Assembly (NCBI RefSeq): GCF_002726155.1
Contig: NZ_PBSH01000029.1
Location: forward strand, 23,494 to 87,493
Length of the DNA: 64,000 nucleotides
Reading direction: 5' to 3'
Origin: Alcanivorax sp.
GTDB taxonomy: Bacteria > Pseudomonadota > Gammaproteobacteria > Pseudomonadales > Alcanivoracaceae
Shown here: in pieces, positions 49,973 through 60,182 of the stretch
Layout of the letters: each line of letters opens with the position of its first letter
How positions within the stretch are numbered: position 1 is the stretch's first letter
The notes under the pieces: model-generated
The model's input: only the letters and a program-made list of their open reading frames with translations
Told to the model about the DNA's origin: nothing
Database searches by the model: none
Translations under genes and position numbers: made by a program

Positions 49973-50389
49973 TTACTCTTTAACCACCGGCAGGCTGGCT
50001 GACCGCCAGGCGTTCAGGCCACCCTGAATGCGATACAGGTCGGAAAAACCCTTGGTGCGCAGCTGCCGCCCCAGATGTGAGGCCTTTGCCCCCATATCAC
50101 AAGTCAGGATGAGGGGTTTGTCCTTGTATTTTTCCAGCTCTGCAATACGATCAAGCGCCTGCCCGGCGGGAATATTGATGCTACCGGCAATATGCCCGGT
50201 GCGGAACTCATCACTGTCGCGCAGATCCACGATCACCGCGTCTTTCTGGTTCACCATGTTGGTGGCCAACTGCGGTGTTAGAGACTGGCCGCCACGGCGG
50301 GACTCAAGCACAAAAAACAGTGCCCACAACAGGAAAAAGGCGGACACCAGAATATAATGGTTGCTGGCGAATTCAATCAGATTGCCCAT
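49973..50389 (-). CDS. Membrane-anchored rhodanese-like sulfurtransferase
   Basis: A 138-residue protein with an N-terminal membrane helix (about 11-28) and one rhodanese domain. DLRDSDEFRTGHIAGSINIP (about 55-74) is the typical substrate-strand block, and the active Cys lies in LILTCDMGAKA (about 93-103). It resembles the YibN-type proteins that precede grxC-secB in many gammaproteobacteria. The pgm gene gpmI, often found next to it in Pseudomonas, is not present. Confidence 0.9.
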   Translation of the reverse strand: MGNLIEFASNHYILVSAFFLLWALFFVLESRRGGQSLTPQLATNMVNQKDAVIVDLRDSDEFRTGHIAGSINIPAGQALDRIAELEKYKDKPLILTCDMGAKASHLGRQLRTKGFSDLYRIQGGLNAWRSASLPVVKE

Positions 50390-50524
50390 GGAAACCCCGG
50401 ATCATTAGCGTTGGCTCTAATCGGCGCCGATGGTGCGCGCCACTGCTTCCCCCCGGGAAAGAAAGCCGAAGGAAAATCGGCGCCAAGTATACACATCCCC
50501 GGGCCGTTAAGGTAAAACCGCGCC

Positions 50525-51688
50525 ATGACCCGACGATTACTACTGCTTCTGCTGCTCCCGACCCTGCTCCCTGTTAGCGGTGCGGCGGACACTGCGCCCA
50601 GCAAGGCCCAGCTGGAGAAACTCAAATCCCGCATCAGCGAATTGAGCGAGGTCCAGAACCGCGAATTGCGCGAACGCGATTCCGTGCAAGCCAGCCTGCG
50701 CGAGGCAGAACTGCGCATCAGCCGGCTGACCCGGGAACAACGGAGCCTGGAAAAAAAGGCCAGCACCGCCCAACAACGCCTCAAAAACCTGGAAGCAGAG
50801 CAGGCAGTGCTAGCTGCAGAGAAACGCACCCAACTGGACTGGCTGGGCAAAACCGTGCGCGCCAGCTACCAGGCCGGCCGCCAGGAACGCATCAAATTAC
50901 TGCTCAACCAGGAGCAGCCCGACCAGATCGCCCGCCTGCTGCGTTACCAGGAATATTATCAGCGCGCCCGTGCCGACCGCCTCAAGGCCGTCAATGGTGA
51001 GCTGGATGAACTCAAGGCCATCGCCCTGCGCGTGGACAAGGCCCGCCAAGTCCTGCTGGACAAGCGTTCCGACGTTCAACGCCATGCGGACAAGCTGCAA
51101 GGCGCCCAGAAAGAGCGCCAAACCACACTGGCATCACTGAACCGCTCACTGGATGACCGTGGCAGCAACCTCAACCAGCTCAAGGCTGACCAACAACGCC
51201 TGCAAAAACTGCTGGAAGACATGCAACGCAGCCTTAATGACATCCCTGCTGACCTGGGCGGCAAGCCCTTCGGCAAGCTGGCCGGCAAACTCCCCTGGCC
51301 CGTGGAGGCGCGCATTTCCACCGGCTATAACAGCCGCCGGGAAGGAGCACTGCGCTGGCAAGGCGTTATTTTCAATGCCGCCCCCGGTACCCCGGTCCGG
51401 GCGATCCATTCCGGCCGCGTGGTGTTCGCTGACTGGCTACGCGGCTATGGCTTGCTAACCATTGTTGATCACGGCAACGGCTACCTGACTCTTTACGGCT
51501 ATAACCAGAGCCTGTTGCGCGAGGTCGGCGAATGGGTATCCGCCGGTGACAGCCTGGCCTTGGCCGGGAATTCCGGCGGCAACCGGACCAACGGTCTCTA
51601 CTTCGAGATACGCCACCGGGGCAAGGCTGTGAACCCCACACGCTGGTGCAATCAGCGTGTTACACTGCCGCCATTGGCGCAAAATTGA
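50525..51688 (+). CDS. envC: EnvC-like murein hydrolase activator
   Basis: A 387-residue exported protein with a signal peptide ending SGAAD (about 22). Long coiled coils cover about 25-250, and a C-terminal LytM/M23 domain covers about 262-385. The LytM metal site is degenerate: the first motif reads LRWQGVIFNA with no HxxxD, while EIRHRG near the end keeps its His. That fits EnvC, which activates the amidases AmiA/B and is not itself a peptidase. ctpA and a divergent polysaccharide deacetylase follow, as in Pseudomonas. Confidence 0.9.
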   Translation: MTRRLLLLLLLPTLLPVSGAADTAPSKAQLEKLKSRISELSEVQNRELRERDSVQASLREAELRISRLTREQRSLEKKASTAQQRLKNLEAEQAVLAAEKRTQLDWLGKTVRASYQAGRQERIKLLLNQEQPDQIARLLRYQEYYQRARADRLKAVNGELDELKAIALRVDKARQVLLDKRSDVQRHADKLQGAQKERQTTLASLNRSLDDRGSNLNQLKADQQRLQKLLEDMQRSLNDIPADLGGKPFGKLAGKLPWPVEARISTGYNSRREGALRWQGVIFNAAPGTPVRAIHSGRVVFADWLRGYGLLTIVDHGNGYLTLYGYNQSLLREVGEWVSAGDSLALAGNSGGNRTNGLYFEIRHRGKAVNPTRWCNQRVTLPPLAQN

Positions 51689-51741
51689 TGATGAACTTTG
51701 ACACGCGCACACCTTTTTCCTGTGCCCGCCGGGGATCCTGA

Positions 51742-53061
51742 ATGCCAACAACCATCCTGCCCACGCTCCGTTCTGTCGCGCTCACGGGCCTGCTTGCCCT
51801 TAGCCCGCTCACCGCACTTCACGCCCAGGACCCTGCCCTTGATGAGCAAGCCCGCCAGCAAGGCGTCCCGGTGGACGAGCTGCGCGCCTTTGCCGAGGTC
51901 ATGGAACGCATTCGCGCAGCCTACATTGAGGACGTGGATGATCGTGAACTGCTGGAAGCCGCCATCCGTGGCATGCTCCACGATCTGGACCCGCACTCCA
52001 ACTACCTGACCCCGGACCAGTTTGACGACCTGCAGGTGACCACCACCGGCGAATTCGGCGGTCTTGGCATCGAGGTCACCATGGAGGACGGCTTTGTCAA
52101 AGTAGTCACTCCGGTGGATGACTCCCCGGCCAGCAACGCCGGCATTCTCGCAGGCGACCTGATCCTAAAGATCGACGACACCTTCGTGAAAGGGCTGACT
52201 CTGGGCGAAGCCGTAGAGCTGATGCGCGGGGAAATCGGCACCAAAATCGATTTGATGGTCCTTAGCGAAGGCGACGAAAAGCCCCGCCAGGTCAGCCTCG
52301 AACGTGACCGCATCCAGACCCACAGCGTGAAATCAAAAATGCTGGAACCCGGCCTGGGCTACCTGCGCATTTCCCAGTTCCAGAACAACACCGGTGACGA
52401 CGCCCGCAAAGCGCTGGAAAAGCTCAACAAGGACACCGCCCTTAACGGTTTGATTCTCGACCTGCGCAACAACCCCGGCGGCGTACTCAACGGCGCGGTG
52501 GAAGTCACCGACCTGTTCCTGGATGCCGGCCTCGTGGTGTACACCCAGGGCCGCGACAAGGCAAGCCGAAACGACTTTGATGCCAGCGCCGGCGATGCAC
52601 TGAACGGCAAACCGCTGGTGGTACTGGTCAACGGCGGCAGCGCCTCCGCATCGGAAATCGTGGCCGGCGCCCTGCAGGACCAGGAGCGCGCCATCGTGGT
52701 GGGCAACCGCACCTTCGGCAAAGGCTCAGTACAAACGGTATTGCCATTGAGCAAGGACCGCGCCCTGAAACTCACCACCGCCCGTTATTACACCCCAAAG
52801 GGGCGCTCCATTCAGGCAGAGGGCATTGAGCCCGACATTGCCGTGGATGTGGTCACCAAGATCGAAGTACGCGAAGACATGCACCTGCGCGAAGCAGACT
52901 TGCCTCGCCATCTGGATAATGAAAACGGCGACAGCGAGAAAGAGAAGAAACGCAGCTCCCTGGCCGAAGACGATTACCCGCTGGCGCAGGCGCTCTCCAT
53001 TCTCAAAGGTGTCGTCCTCACTCAGCGCCCCGCCCACGCCTCACAACCCGACCAGCCTTGA
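51742..53061 (+). CDS. ctpA: C-terminal processing protease, S41 family
   Basis: A periplasmic serine protease of 439 residues with a signal peptide ending LHA (about 28). It has a PDZ domain (about 95-175) with the GLGIEVTM strand, and an S41 domain with the catalytic Ser in NGGSASASEIVAGAL (about 298-312) and Lys in FGKGSVQT (about 330-337). It removes tails from envelope proteins and degrades cell-wall hydrolases in Pseudomonas. It overlaps the deacetylase gene by 4 bases (ATGA). Confidence 0.94.
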   Translation: MPTTILPTLRSVALTGLLALSPLTALHAQDPALDEQARQQGVPVDELRAFAEVMERIRAAYIEDVDDRELLEAAIRGMLHDLDPHSNYLTPDQFDDLQVTTTGEFGGLGIEVTMEDGFVKVVTPVDDSPASNAGILAGDLILKIDDTFVKGLTLGEAVELMRGEIGTKIDLMVLSEGDEKPRQVSLERDRIQTHSVKSKMLEPGLGYLRISQFQNNTGDDARKALEKLNKDTALNGLILDLRNNPGGVLNGAVEVTDLFLDAGLVVYTQGRDKASRNDFDASAGDALNGKPLVVLVNGGSASASEIVAGALQDQERAIVVGNRTFGKGSVQTVLPLSKDRALKLTTARYYTPKGRSIQAEGIEPDIAVDVVTKIEVREDMHLREADLPRHLDNENGDSEKEKKRSSLAEDDYPLAQALSILKGVVLTQRPAHASQPDQP

Positions 53062-53837
53062 TGACAGGCCGGTTACTGGCCCTGGGGTGGCTGCTACCGG
53101 GGCTGCTGTTGAGCGCCAGCGCGCTGGCCACGCCCCGCATTGCCATCATCATTGATGACCTGGGCTACAGCCGGCAACACGGCCAGGCCATTGTGGACCT
53201 GCCCGCGCCGGTCACCTGCGCGGTGATCCCCTTTTCCCCCCATGCCCACCGGCTCGCGGAGCAGGCCAGCCTGGCCGGCAAGGAAGTACTGGTGCACATG
53301 CCCATGGCCGCACAGAGTCATCTGAAACTTGACCGGGGCGGCCTGCAGGACGGCATGGATGAACCTCAGTTACTGAACGCGGTGCGTCAGGCCCTGAGCC
53401 AAATTCCCCAGGCTCGCGGCCTGAACAACCATATGGGCAGCGCGCTCACAGAACAGCCACAGCCCATGGGCTGGCTGATGACAGAATTGAAGGCACACCA
53501 GCTATTCTTTGTGGACAGCCGCACCAGCAGTCATTCTGTGGCACAGCAGGTGGCCCGGCAGGTAGGGCTATCCCACGCCGGGCGCGATGTCTTTCTGGAT
53601 AATGAACGCAATCTGGTCAGCATCAATGAGCAGTTCAACCGGCTGATCCGGCTGGCCCGGCAACGCGGCCAGGCGATTGCCATCGGCCACCCCTACCCGG
53701 AAACCGTGCACTACCTGCAGCAGGTACTGCCCTTGATGCAAGACGCCGGCATTGAGGTGGTGCCGGTGTCCACGCTATTGAGCACCCCGGCGGTGACCAC
53801 TGCCACCACCGGGAGCGAAGTTCACGCCGGGTCCTGA
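53058..53837 (+). CDS. Divergent polysaccharide deacetylase family protein
   Basis: A 259-residue exported protein with a signal peptide ending ALA (about 23) and the IIIDDLGYSRQHGQAI start (about 30-45) of the YibQ-type divergent deacetylases. NNHMGSALT (about 122-130), VDSRTSSHS and GHPYPETV are the remaining blocks of the TIM-barrel-like fold. Whether it is enzymatically active is unclear. It overlaps the next gene tail-to-tail by 16 bases. Confidence 0.86.
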   Translation: MMTGRLLALGWLLPGLLLSASALATPRIAIIIDDLGYSRQHGQAIVDLPAPVTCAVIPFSPHAHRLAEQASLAGKEVLVHMPMAAQSHLKLDRGGLQDGMDEPQLLNAVRQALSQIPQARGLNNHMGSALTEQPQPMGWLMTELKAHQLFFVDSRTSSHSVAQQVARQVGLSHAGRDVFLDNERNLVSINEQFNRLIRLARQRGQAIAIGHPYPETVHYLQQVLPLMQDAGIEVVPVSTLLSTPAVTTATTGSEVHAGS

Positions 53838-54709
53838 TCCCGGCTCTTGCCGATACCCGTGAGCCTGGCGTAGCCGATCATCAAGAAGCCGAAAGCAAAC
53901 ATCAGCACGCCATAGACAGCCGACGGCACAGACATGGCCTCGGAATGCAGCAGGGTCAAGGTCACCATCAAACCCAGCGTACCGTTCTTGATACCCAGCT
54001 CGATGGCCACGGTGAAGGCCTGATCCCGGCTCAAGCCGATCACCCGGCCCCCCACCATACCCAAAATGATCCCTGCCACATTGAGAATGATGGCGGACAC
54101 CCCAGCCTGCTTGAACAGCTCCAGAGCCTCTTCACCCAGCTCCACCAGCAGCAGCGCAATCACCGCCACCATCACCGCCAGCCCCAGCAGCCCCACGGCT
54201 TTCTCGCCTTTTTCGGCCCAGTTTTGACGAAAGTGGCGAATAGCCATGCCGATGGCCACCGGCAACAAGATAATCACGAACAGGGTAATGATGGTGCGCA
54301 TCACGGGCAGTTCCAGCGCTTTGGCGGTGTCCTGAAAACGCTCCAGGCCCCAACCGGTAAAGGCAGGCAACGTGACAATGGTAATCAGGCTGGCCAGTAC
54401 CGTGAGCACAATGGACAGCGCCACATCACCGCGCCCCAGATAGACAAACAGATTGGAGGTTGTACCGCCCGGGCAGGCGGCAATCACGATAAGGCCCACC
54501 GCCAGCGCTGGCGACAGGTCCAGCGCCAGTGCCACGCCCAGGGCGATGAGCGGGAGCAGGAGTATCTGGCAGACCAGGCCATAGAAGGTGCCACGCGGGG
54601 CAATGACAACTTCGCGGAAATCTTTGGGGGTCAGGGTCATTCCCATCCCCACCATGATCAGAAACAACGATAACGGCAGCCCGATATCAATCAACGCACC
54701 TGAACCCAT
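53822..54709 (-). CDS. Bile acid:sodium symporter (BASS) family transporter
   Basis: A 295-residue inner-membrane protein with about ten helices. It has the BASS-type N-terminal LFLIMVGMGMTLTPKDF (about 15-31) and the LIVIAACPGGTTSNLFVYLGRGD crossover region (about 73-95) that binds sodium. Substrate not determined; bacterial members carry bile acid analogues, keto acids or arsenite-like compounds. GGGAGAG lies before the start at 54709. Confidence 0.88.
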   Translation of the reverse strand: MGSGALIDIGLPLSLFLIMVGMGMTLTPKDFREVVIAPRGTFYGLVCQILLLPLIALGVALALDLSPALAVGLIVIAACPGGTTSNLFVYLGRGDVALSIVLTVLASLITIVTLPAFTGWGLERFQDTAKALELPVMRTIITLFVIILLPVAIGMAIRHFRQNWAEKGEKAVGLLGLAVMVAVIALLLVELGEEALELFKQAGVSAIILNVAGIILGMVGGRVIGLSRDQAFTVAIELGIKNGTLGLMVTLTLLHSEAMSVPSAVYGVLMFAFGFLMIGYARLTGIGKSRDQDPA

Positions 54710-54859
54710 TACAACTCTCCCGTGATTTTTTTATGGTCTTTCAACGGGGGCAGCGCCCCCAAAACATCGAGAGTAAAACAGGGTTCCATTTATAGCCAGT
54801 ACGTAGCGGCTAAAGTTGTGACAGGAGGTTAATCCAAGCGAAAGAAGGCCGGGCGATGA

Positions 54860-55636
54860 TCAGCCCAAGCGCATTTCCACTCCGGCCGACTGCATAAATT
54901 CCTTGGCCTCTTGCACCGAATATTCGCCGAAGTGGAAAATCGACGCCGCCAGCACCGCATCGGCGCCGCCCTGCTGCACACCATCCACCAGATGCTGCAG
55001 GTTGCCCACCCCACCCGAGGCGATCACCGGCACCGGCACCGCATCGGAGATGGCACGGGTCAGCGCGATGTCAAAACCGTTCTTGGTGCCATCGCGATCC
55101 ATGCTGGTCAGCAGAATTTCACCGGCACCGTAGTCGGTCATTTTGCGCGCCCACTCCACCGCATCCAGGCCCGTGGGTTTGCGGCCACCGTGGGTGAAGA
55201 TTTCCCAACGGTTGGTATCGCTTTCCGCGCTGACTTTTTTCGCGTCGATGGCGACAACAATGCACTGAGAACCAAACCGCTCCGCCGCTTCACGAACAAA
55301 CTCCGGGTTATGCACCGCCGCCGAGTTGATCGCCACCTTGTCCGCACCGGCGTTCAGCAGGTTACGAATATCCTCCAGCGCACGCACGCCACCGCCCACG
55401 GTCAACGGGATAAACACCTGGCTGGCGATCTGCTCCACCGTGTGCAGCGTGGTATCGCGCTCCTGATGGCTGGCGGTGATGTCCAGAAAGGTAATTTCAT
55501 CCGCCCCGGCATCGTTATAGCGCTTGGCAATTTCCACCGGGTCACCGGCATCGCGGATATCCACGAACTGCACGCCTTTGACCACGCGGCCGGCGTCCAC
55601 ATCCAGGCACGGAATAATGCGTTTGGCTAACCCCAT
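54860..55636 (-). CDS. hisF: Imidazole glycerol phosphate synthase, cyclase subunit HisF
   Basis: TIM-barrel cyclase (258 residues) that, with HisH, makes IGP and AICAR. The first strand [18 protein letters not shown] (about 4-21) holds the catalytic Asp, and the second Asp lies in [13 protein letters not shown] (about 130-142). The phosphate-binding motifs are VGGGVR and ASGGVGN. It is last in the operon hisB-hisH-hisA-hisF (order of transcription). Confidence 0.97.
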   Translation of the reverse strand: MGLAKRIIPCLDVDAGRVVKGVQFVDIRDAGDPVEIAKRYNDAGADEITFLDITASHQERDTTLHTVEQIASQVFIPLTVGGGVRALEDIRNLLNAGADKVAINSAAVHNPEFVREAAERFGSQCIVVAIDAKKVSAESDTNRWEIFTHGGRKPTGLDAVEWARKMTDYGAGEILLTSMDRDGTKNGFDIALTRAISDAVPVPVIASGGVGNLQHLVDGVQQGGADAVLAASIFHFGEYSVQEAKEFMQSAGVEMRLG

Positions 55637-55652
55637 AATACGTCCCCGGCGC

Positions 55653-56393
55653 TCAGACGCCGCTCAACTCATCGGACAACGCCTGGCCTTCGGCAAAGTC
55701 CAGGGTGTTTTCGTAGATAGCACGGCCAGTGATGGCACCATTGATGCCCTGGTCAGCCACCGCACACAGGTTGCGCACGTCGTCCAGGTTGGTAATGCCG
55801 CCAGAGGCAATCACCGGAATCGACATGGACTGGGCCAACCGCACGGTGGCATCCACATTCACGCCCTGCAGCATGCCGTCGCGGCTGATATCGGTGTAGA
55901 CGATGGCAGACACGCCGTCATTCTCGAACTGTTTCGCCAGCTCGATCACATCCACATCAGTCACGTTCGCCCAGCCATCGGTGGCCACTTTGCCGTCTTT
56001 GGCGTCCAGGCCCACGATGATGTGACCAGGGAACTGCTCACACATGGCTTTGACGAATTCCGGCTCATTCACCGCCTTGGTGCCAATGATGACCCACTGC
56101 ACACCGGCATCCAGGTAGGCCTGGATAATTTCCGGGCTGCGAATGCCGCCGCCAATCTGGATCGGCAGGTCCGGGTGGGCCTTGGCAATCGCCTTGACGA
56201 TTTCACCGTTCACCGGCTCACCGGCAAAAGCCCCGTTCAGATCCACCAGATGCAAGCGGCGAGCGCCACGCTCCACCCAGTGGCTAGCCACGGCAACCGG
56301 GTCGTCGGAGAACACCGTGTCGTCTTCCATACGACCCTGCTTGAGGCGTACACATTTACCGTCTTTCAGGTCGATGGCGGGAATCAGTAACAT
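55653..56393 (-). CDS. hisA: Phosphoribosylformimino-AICAR ribotide isomerase HisA
   Basis: TIM-barrel Amadori isomerase of 246 residues. The first strand is [16 protein letters not shown] with the catalytic Asp (about residue 8), and the second Asp lies in [10 protein letters not shown] (about 129-138). The start at 56393 gives MLLIPAIDL; longer frames to 56468 overlap hisH. It lies between hisH and hisF. Confidence 0.97.
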   Translation of the reverse strand: MLLIPAIDLKDGKCVRLKQGRMEDDTVFSDDPVAVASHWVERGARRLHLVDLNGAFAGEPVNGEIVKAIAKAHPDLPIQIGGGIRSPEIIQAYLDAGVQWVIIGTKAVNEPEFVKAMCEQFPGHIIVGLDAKDGKVATDGWANVTDVDVIELAKQFENDGVSAIVYTDISRDGMLQGVNVDATVRLAQSMSIPVIASGGITNLDDVRNLCAVADQGINGAITGRAIYENTLDFAEGQALSDELSGV

Positions 56394-56455
56394 CAGAATC
56401 TCTTTATCTAAATTCATTAAAGGCACGCAGCCCTGTGGGTTTGTGCGTGCGCGTC

Positions 56456-57097
56456 TTACGGTTTCCAACGCAGAAAGTTTTCCAGCAGCGTCAGACCGGC
56501 GTCAGCACTTTTTTCCGGGTGGAACTGCACGGCAAACACATTGCCCTGGACTGCGGCAGCGGCAAAGCTCAGGCCGTAGTCGCAACGCCCGGCGACCGCT
56601 TCGTCGGGCAGGCCGGTGACACAGTAACTGTGCACGAAGTAAAAGCGGGCATGGTTATCGATCCCCGCCCACATGGGGTGCGCCATGCCCTGCTGCACCT
56701 GGTTCCAGCCCATGTGCGGCACTTTCAGGCGGGCGCCCGTATCGCTGAACTGCTCACCGAAAAACGTGACCTGGCCATCGAAAATACCCAGGCAGTCCAC
56801 GCCGTTATTTTCTTCACTGCGGGCCATCATCGCCTGCATGCCGACGCAGATTCCCAGCAATGGCTTGCCGGCTTTCGCCACATCCCGGATCGCCTGATCC
56901 AGACCGGTGTCTTTCAGAACGGCAATGCAGTCACGAATGGCGCCCACACCAGGAAAGACCACTCGGTCCGCCGCCCGGACCTGGTCCGGGTCACCGGTGA
57001 TAATGATGGTCTGGCCATTGGCGACCTTTTCCAGCGCCTTGCCTGCGGAGTGCAGGTTACCCATGCCGTAATCAATAACGGCAACGACTTCACTCAT
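56456..57097 (-). CDS. hisH: Imidazole glycerol phosphate synthase, glutamine amidotransferase HisH
   Basis: Class I amidotransferase (213 residues) that supplies ammonia to HisF. The nucleophile Cys lies in [11 protein letters not shown] (about 80-90), and the His and Glu of the triad lie in AVQFHPEKS (about 190-198). YGMGNLHS (about 10-17) is the start block. Between hisB and hisA. Confidence 0.97.
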   Translation of the reverse strand: MSEVVAVIDYGMGNLHSAGKALEKVANGQTIIITGDPDQVRAADRVVFPGVGAIRDCIAVLKDTGLDQAIRDVAKAGKPLLGICVGMQAMMARSEENNGVDCLGIFDGQVTFFGEQFSDTGARLKVPHMGWNQVQQGMAHPMWAGIDNHARFYFVHSYCVTGLPDEAVAGRCDYGLSFAAAAVQGNVFAVQFHPEKSADAGLTLLENFLRWKP

Positions 57098-57120
57098 ATT
57101 CGAGAGCCTGTGCTGTACGG

Positions 57121-57726
57121 TTACTCGCTTTCGCTGAGGGTACCTTTAGTGGACGGGGTAATGCCGTCCATGCGCGGGTCCGGCTCCACCGCCATACGGA
57201 GCGCGCGGCCAAAGGCCTTGAATACGGTCTCGGCCTGGTGGTGGGCGTTCTTGCCGCGCAGGTTATCGATATGCAGGGTAATCATGGCGTGGTTAACGAA
57301 GCCCTGGAAAAACTCGTAGAACAGGTCCACGTCGAAGCCACCGATGCTGCCCCGGGTGAAGTCCACAAACATTTCCAGGCCCGGACGGCCAGACAGGTCC
57401 AGCACCACCCGTGACAGGGCTTCGTCAAGAGGCACATAGGCGTGACCGTAACGGCGCACCCCTTTCTTGTCACCGATGGCTTTGGCGAAGGCCTGGCCCA
57501 GCGTGATGCCGATATCTTCCACCGTGTGGTGGGCATCGATGTGCAGGTCACCCTTGGCCTTGATGTCCAGATCGACCAAACCATGACGTGCCACCTGATC
57601 CAGCATGTGCTCAAGGAACGGCAACCCGGTATCCAGCGTGCATTGGCCGGTGCCATCCAGGTTGATAGTGGCTTGAATCTGGGTTTCCAGGGTGTTGCGC
57701 TCTACGGTAGCGCTTCGCTTGCTCAT
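57121..57726 (-). CDS. hisB: Imidazoleglycerol-phosphate dehydratase HisB
   Basis: Manganese-dependent dehydratase, monofunctional form (201 residues), without the HisB phosphatase domain seen in E. coli. The metal motifs [11 protein letters not shown] (about 69-79) and [18 protein letters not shown] (about 156-173) are conserved. It is the first gene of hisBHAF; the start lies about 100 bases from the divergent GNAT-like gene, so the promoter must be there. Confidence 0.97.
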   Translation of the reverse strand: MSKRSATVERNTLETQIQATINLDGTGQCTLDTGLPFLEHMLDQVARHGLVDLDIKAKGDLHIDAHHTVEDIGITLGQAFAKAIGDKKGVRRYGHAYVPLDEALSRVVLDLSGRPGLEMFVDFTRGSIGGFDVDLFYEFFQGFVNHAMITLHIDNLRGKNAHHQAETVFKAFGRALRMAVEPDPRMDGITPSTKGTLSESE

Positions 57727-57825
57727 CTATACCTCCCAGGCATTGGACCGGCTATTATACGCAGCCTGAGAGCCTGTTGACACCATTGCAGCAGCACCGA
57801 CCACCCAAACCAGCGGAGTTTCACC

Positions 57826-58149
57826 ATGCCGATCAGCGTTCAGGCCCACCCCCTCTCTCAGGAAGAATGTCAGGCCTTTGCCAAGGTACTGCGTGATGCC
57901 CCGCAATACCGCCAGAAGTTGGCGGATGCGGTGGCTGACGGACATGGACGCCTGTTTGCCGCTCACTTCAATGGTCAGCGCGTGGCTATCGCTCTGATAG
58001 AAGAAAACCAGCCGCAGCTGGCCTGGATGGTCGTACACCCCGCCACTCAGGGGCGCGGCGTGGGCAAGGATTTCCTGCGTCTGATCGGCCAGCAGCTGGG
58101 AGAAAGCCTCACCCTGCCCGAATACTGCCAGCAGCAGCGCGGCCTATAA
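57826..58149 (+). CDS. Short GNAT-like acetyltransferase, possibly PanZ-type
   Basis: A 107-residue protein with the core of a GNAT fold. DGHGRLFAAHFNGQRVAIAL (about 43-62) and WMVVHPATQGRGVGKDFLRL (about 69-88) contain the acetyl-CoA loop QGRGVG. It lacks room for a complete substrate domain, which fits an acetyl-CoA sensor such as PanZ, but identity is uncertain. GGAG precedes the ATG. It converges with the sensor kinase gene (overlap of 6 bases). Confidence 0.65.
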   Translation: MPISVQAHPLSQEECQAFAKVLRDAPQYRQKLADAVADGHGRLFAAHFNGQRVAIALIEENQPQLAWMVVHPATQGRGVGKDFLRLIGQQLGESLTLPEYCQQQRGL

Positions 58150-60072
58150 CTGAGCCAGCGGCAGCCGGATATGCAGCGCAAAACCCCGACCGGGACCGGC
58201 ACTTTCCGCCCACAGAGAACCGCCCACCTGCTCAATCATCACCCGTGCCATGGCCAGGGACAGGCCAAAGCCTTCTTCATGGTGGCGTGATCCCATCACG
58301 AAGAACGGCTCCAGGATGTGCTCCAACTGATCCGCAGTAGCGCCTCTGCCTTGATCACGAATACAGAGTTCGGCATGGCCCGCCGGCACATCCACTGTGC
58401 TGCTGACTTCCACGCTATCGCCTTCGGCACTGAAGCGCAGCGCATTATCCAGCGCCATGGTCAGCACTTCACGCAACTCCCCTTCACAGGCACGCACCTG
58501 CAAATTCGGTGAAATCCGGTTACGCACCACCACACCGCAGGTCTCTATCCGCGCCGCTTGGTCACGCAAAATAGCGTCGAACATCCACATGGGCTGACAG
58601 CTGGCCTGCAGCGGCGGCTGGTGGCGGTCGGAGAGATCAAAATAACGCAGTGAAGTGCTGACAATCCCCGTGAGGCGCCGCTGCCCCTTGCGCACCATGG
58701 CCCACACATCCACTTCTTTCTCACCCGCCCCCTGGCTGGATTGCCCCAGTGAATCGGCAGCGCCAATCCAGTTGATCGGCGTATTCAGCTCATGGCTGAT
58801 GTACTGCAGGAACATGGATTTGTCCTGGTTCATCTGTTCGATATCCGCCAGGTGTCGCTCCAGGTTTTGCTGCGCCTCCACCGACAACTGTTTGCGCTCA
58901 CTTTCCAGAAACCGGATCCGGTCGCCCAGTGCCAGCGACAACATCACCACCACCCACAGCGCGCCGAAATGCGGCAGGTAAGGAACAATCACGCTATAGG
59001 GAATCAAGCCCAGATTGCCGATGGCATACAGGAACACGGTCAGCAGGAATACCGACCAGGCCAGCACATACAGCCGCGCCACCCGGAAGCCCTGGCGCCA
59101 CACCACCCAGCCCAGCCAGCTAAACAGCACCACGGTCATCATCACCACCACGGTAGACAGGTGATAGGAATACGGCGGCGGGATCACCCATTGCAGCAGG
59201 AACGCCAGCCCGATCAGTATCAGGTAATGCTTCAGCAATCGGTCATAACGCGGAAACCGCTGGGCCAGCTGCAAAAACTGCCGTGAATACAACGCCAGCG
59301 AAAGCCCGCAGGTATAGGTGGTCAGCCAGAAGTATTCGTTGATCTTGGGCGTGTCCGGCCACAGGTATTGAAGCCCGAAACCGCTGACGCAAATATTGAA
59401 AAACAACACCCCGGTGAGAAACACCACAAAATGCAGATGCACGTTGTCCCGCAGGGACAGATACAGCAGCAGGTTGTAAATCAGCATGATGGTCAACGAG
59501 CCGTAGAATAGCCCCTGCAGCAACTGCTCCAGATACGTGTACTCCACCAGCCCCTTGGCGCTATAGAGCATGGGCATCATGTTCAAGGCGCCCTTGCCGC
59601 GCACTTTGATATAGTATTCGCTCACCCCGTCAGGCAGTGATTCCAGGTTGAACACAAAAGAGCGGTGATCCATGGGCCGGCGGTCGAAGGGGCGAGTGTC
59701 CCCCACCGCATATTCCCGGAACTCGCCACCAGGCTGCGGCACGAACAGGGTCAATTCATCGAGAATCGGATAGCGCTCCACCAGAAACCAGCTACGCCCG
59801 TCCATCTGACTGGCATCCAGCTGAAAACGCAGCCAGATGGTGCTTTTGGTAAAACCGAAATTCAGCGTATTGCTGTCACTTTTGCGAAACCGGCTGGCGA
59901 ACTGGTCGCGAATCTGGCTCAAGGTCCAGTTCCCTTCCGGGTCCTCAAGCACATCCACCCGGGCACCTAACTGAACACTGTCCCCCGCCGAAACCAGCGC
60001 AATGGGTTCGGCACGCGCAATACCGCCCACCAACAACAGCGCCATCAAGACAACAACATGGAACTTTCGCAA
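58144..60072 (-). CDS. Hybrid-free sensor histidine kinase with 7TMR-DISM extracellular domain
   Basis: A 642-residue sensor kinase. Signal peptide, then the 7TMR-DISMED2 periplasmic domain (about 30-170, containing FGFTKSTIWLRFQLD), seven membrane helices (about 185-385), then a kinase core. The H-box is FLQYISHELNTPINWIG (about 430-446); the N-box holds ALDNALRFSAEG (about 540-551), followed by RDQGRGA and GFGLSLAMA. No receiver domain and no response regulator lie nearby, so its partner is unknown. I favour the TTG start at 60072, which has GGGGAAGAG just upstream; a GTG at 60105 is the alternative. Confidence 0.82.
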   Translation of the reverse strand: MRKFHVVVLMALLLVGGIARAEPIALVSAGDSVQLGARVDVLEDPEGNWTLSQIRDQFASRFRKSDSNTLNFGFTKSTIWLRFQLDASQMDGRSWFLVERYPILDELTLFVPQPGGEFREYAVGDTRPFDRRPMDHRSFVFNLESLPDGVSEYYIKVRGKGALNMMPMLYSAKGLVEYTYLEQLLQGLFYGSLTIMLIYNLLLYLSLRDNVHLHFVVFLTGVLFFNICVSGFGLQYLWPDTPKINEYFWLTTYTCGLSLALYSRQFLQLAQRFPRYDRLLKHYLILIGLAFLLQWVIPPPYSYHLSTVVVMMTVVLFSWLGWVVWRQGFRVARLYVLAWSVFLLTVFLYAIGNLGLIPYSVIVPYLPHFGALWVVVMLSLALGDRIRFLESERKQLSVEAQQNLERHLADIEQMNQDKSMFLQYISHELNTPINWIGAADSLGQSSQGAGEKEVDVWAMVRKGQRRLTGIVSTSLRYFDLSDRHQPPLQASCQPMWMFDAILRDQAARIETCGVVVRNRISPNLQVRACEGELREVLTMALDNALRFSAEGDSVEVSSTVDVPAGHAELCIRDQGRGATADQLEHILEPFFVMGSRHHEEGFGLSLAMARVMIEQVGGSLWAESAGPGRGFALHIRLPLAQL

Positions 60073-60182
60073 ACGCTCTTCCCCTAACGTCACAATAATA
60101 GTCACGAATAATGCTACGGTATGGTCATTGAATCCCCACTGCTATAATCACGGTCCAACGACCAACGCGCAAGGAGTGCTAC

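Noticed and set aside
54747..54761. GGGGGCAGCGCCCCC as a terminator near hisF
   Set aside because: No T-tract in the direction of hisF and it lies in the leader of the symporter gene, so no assignment is made.
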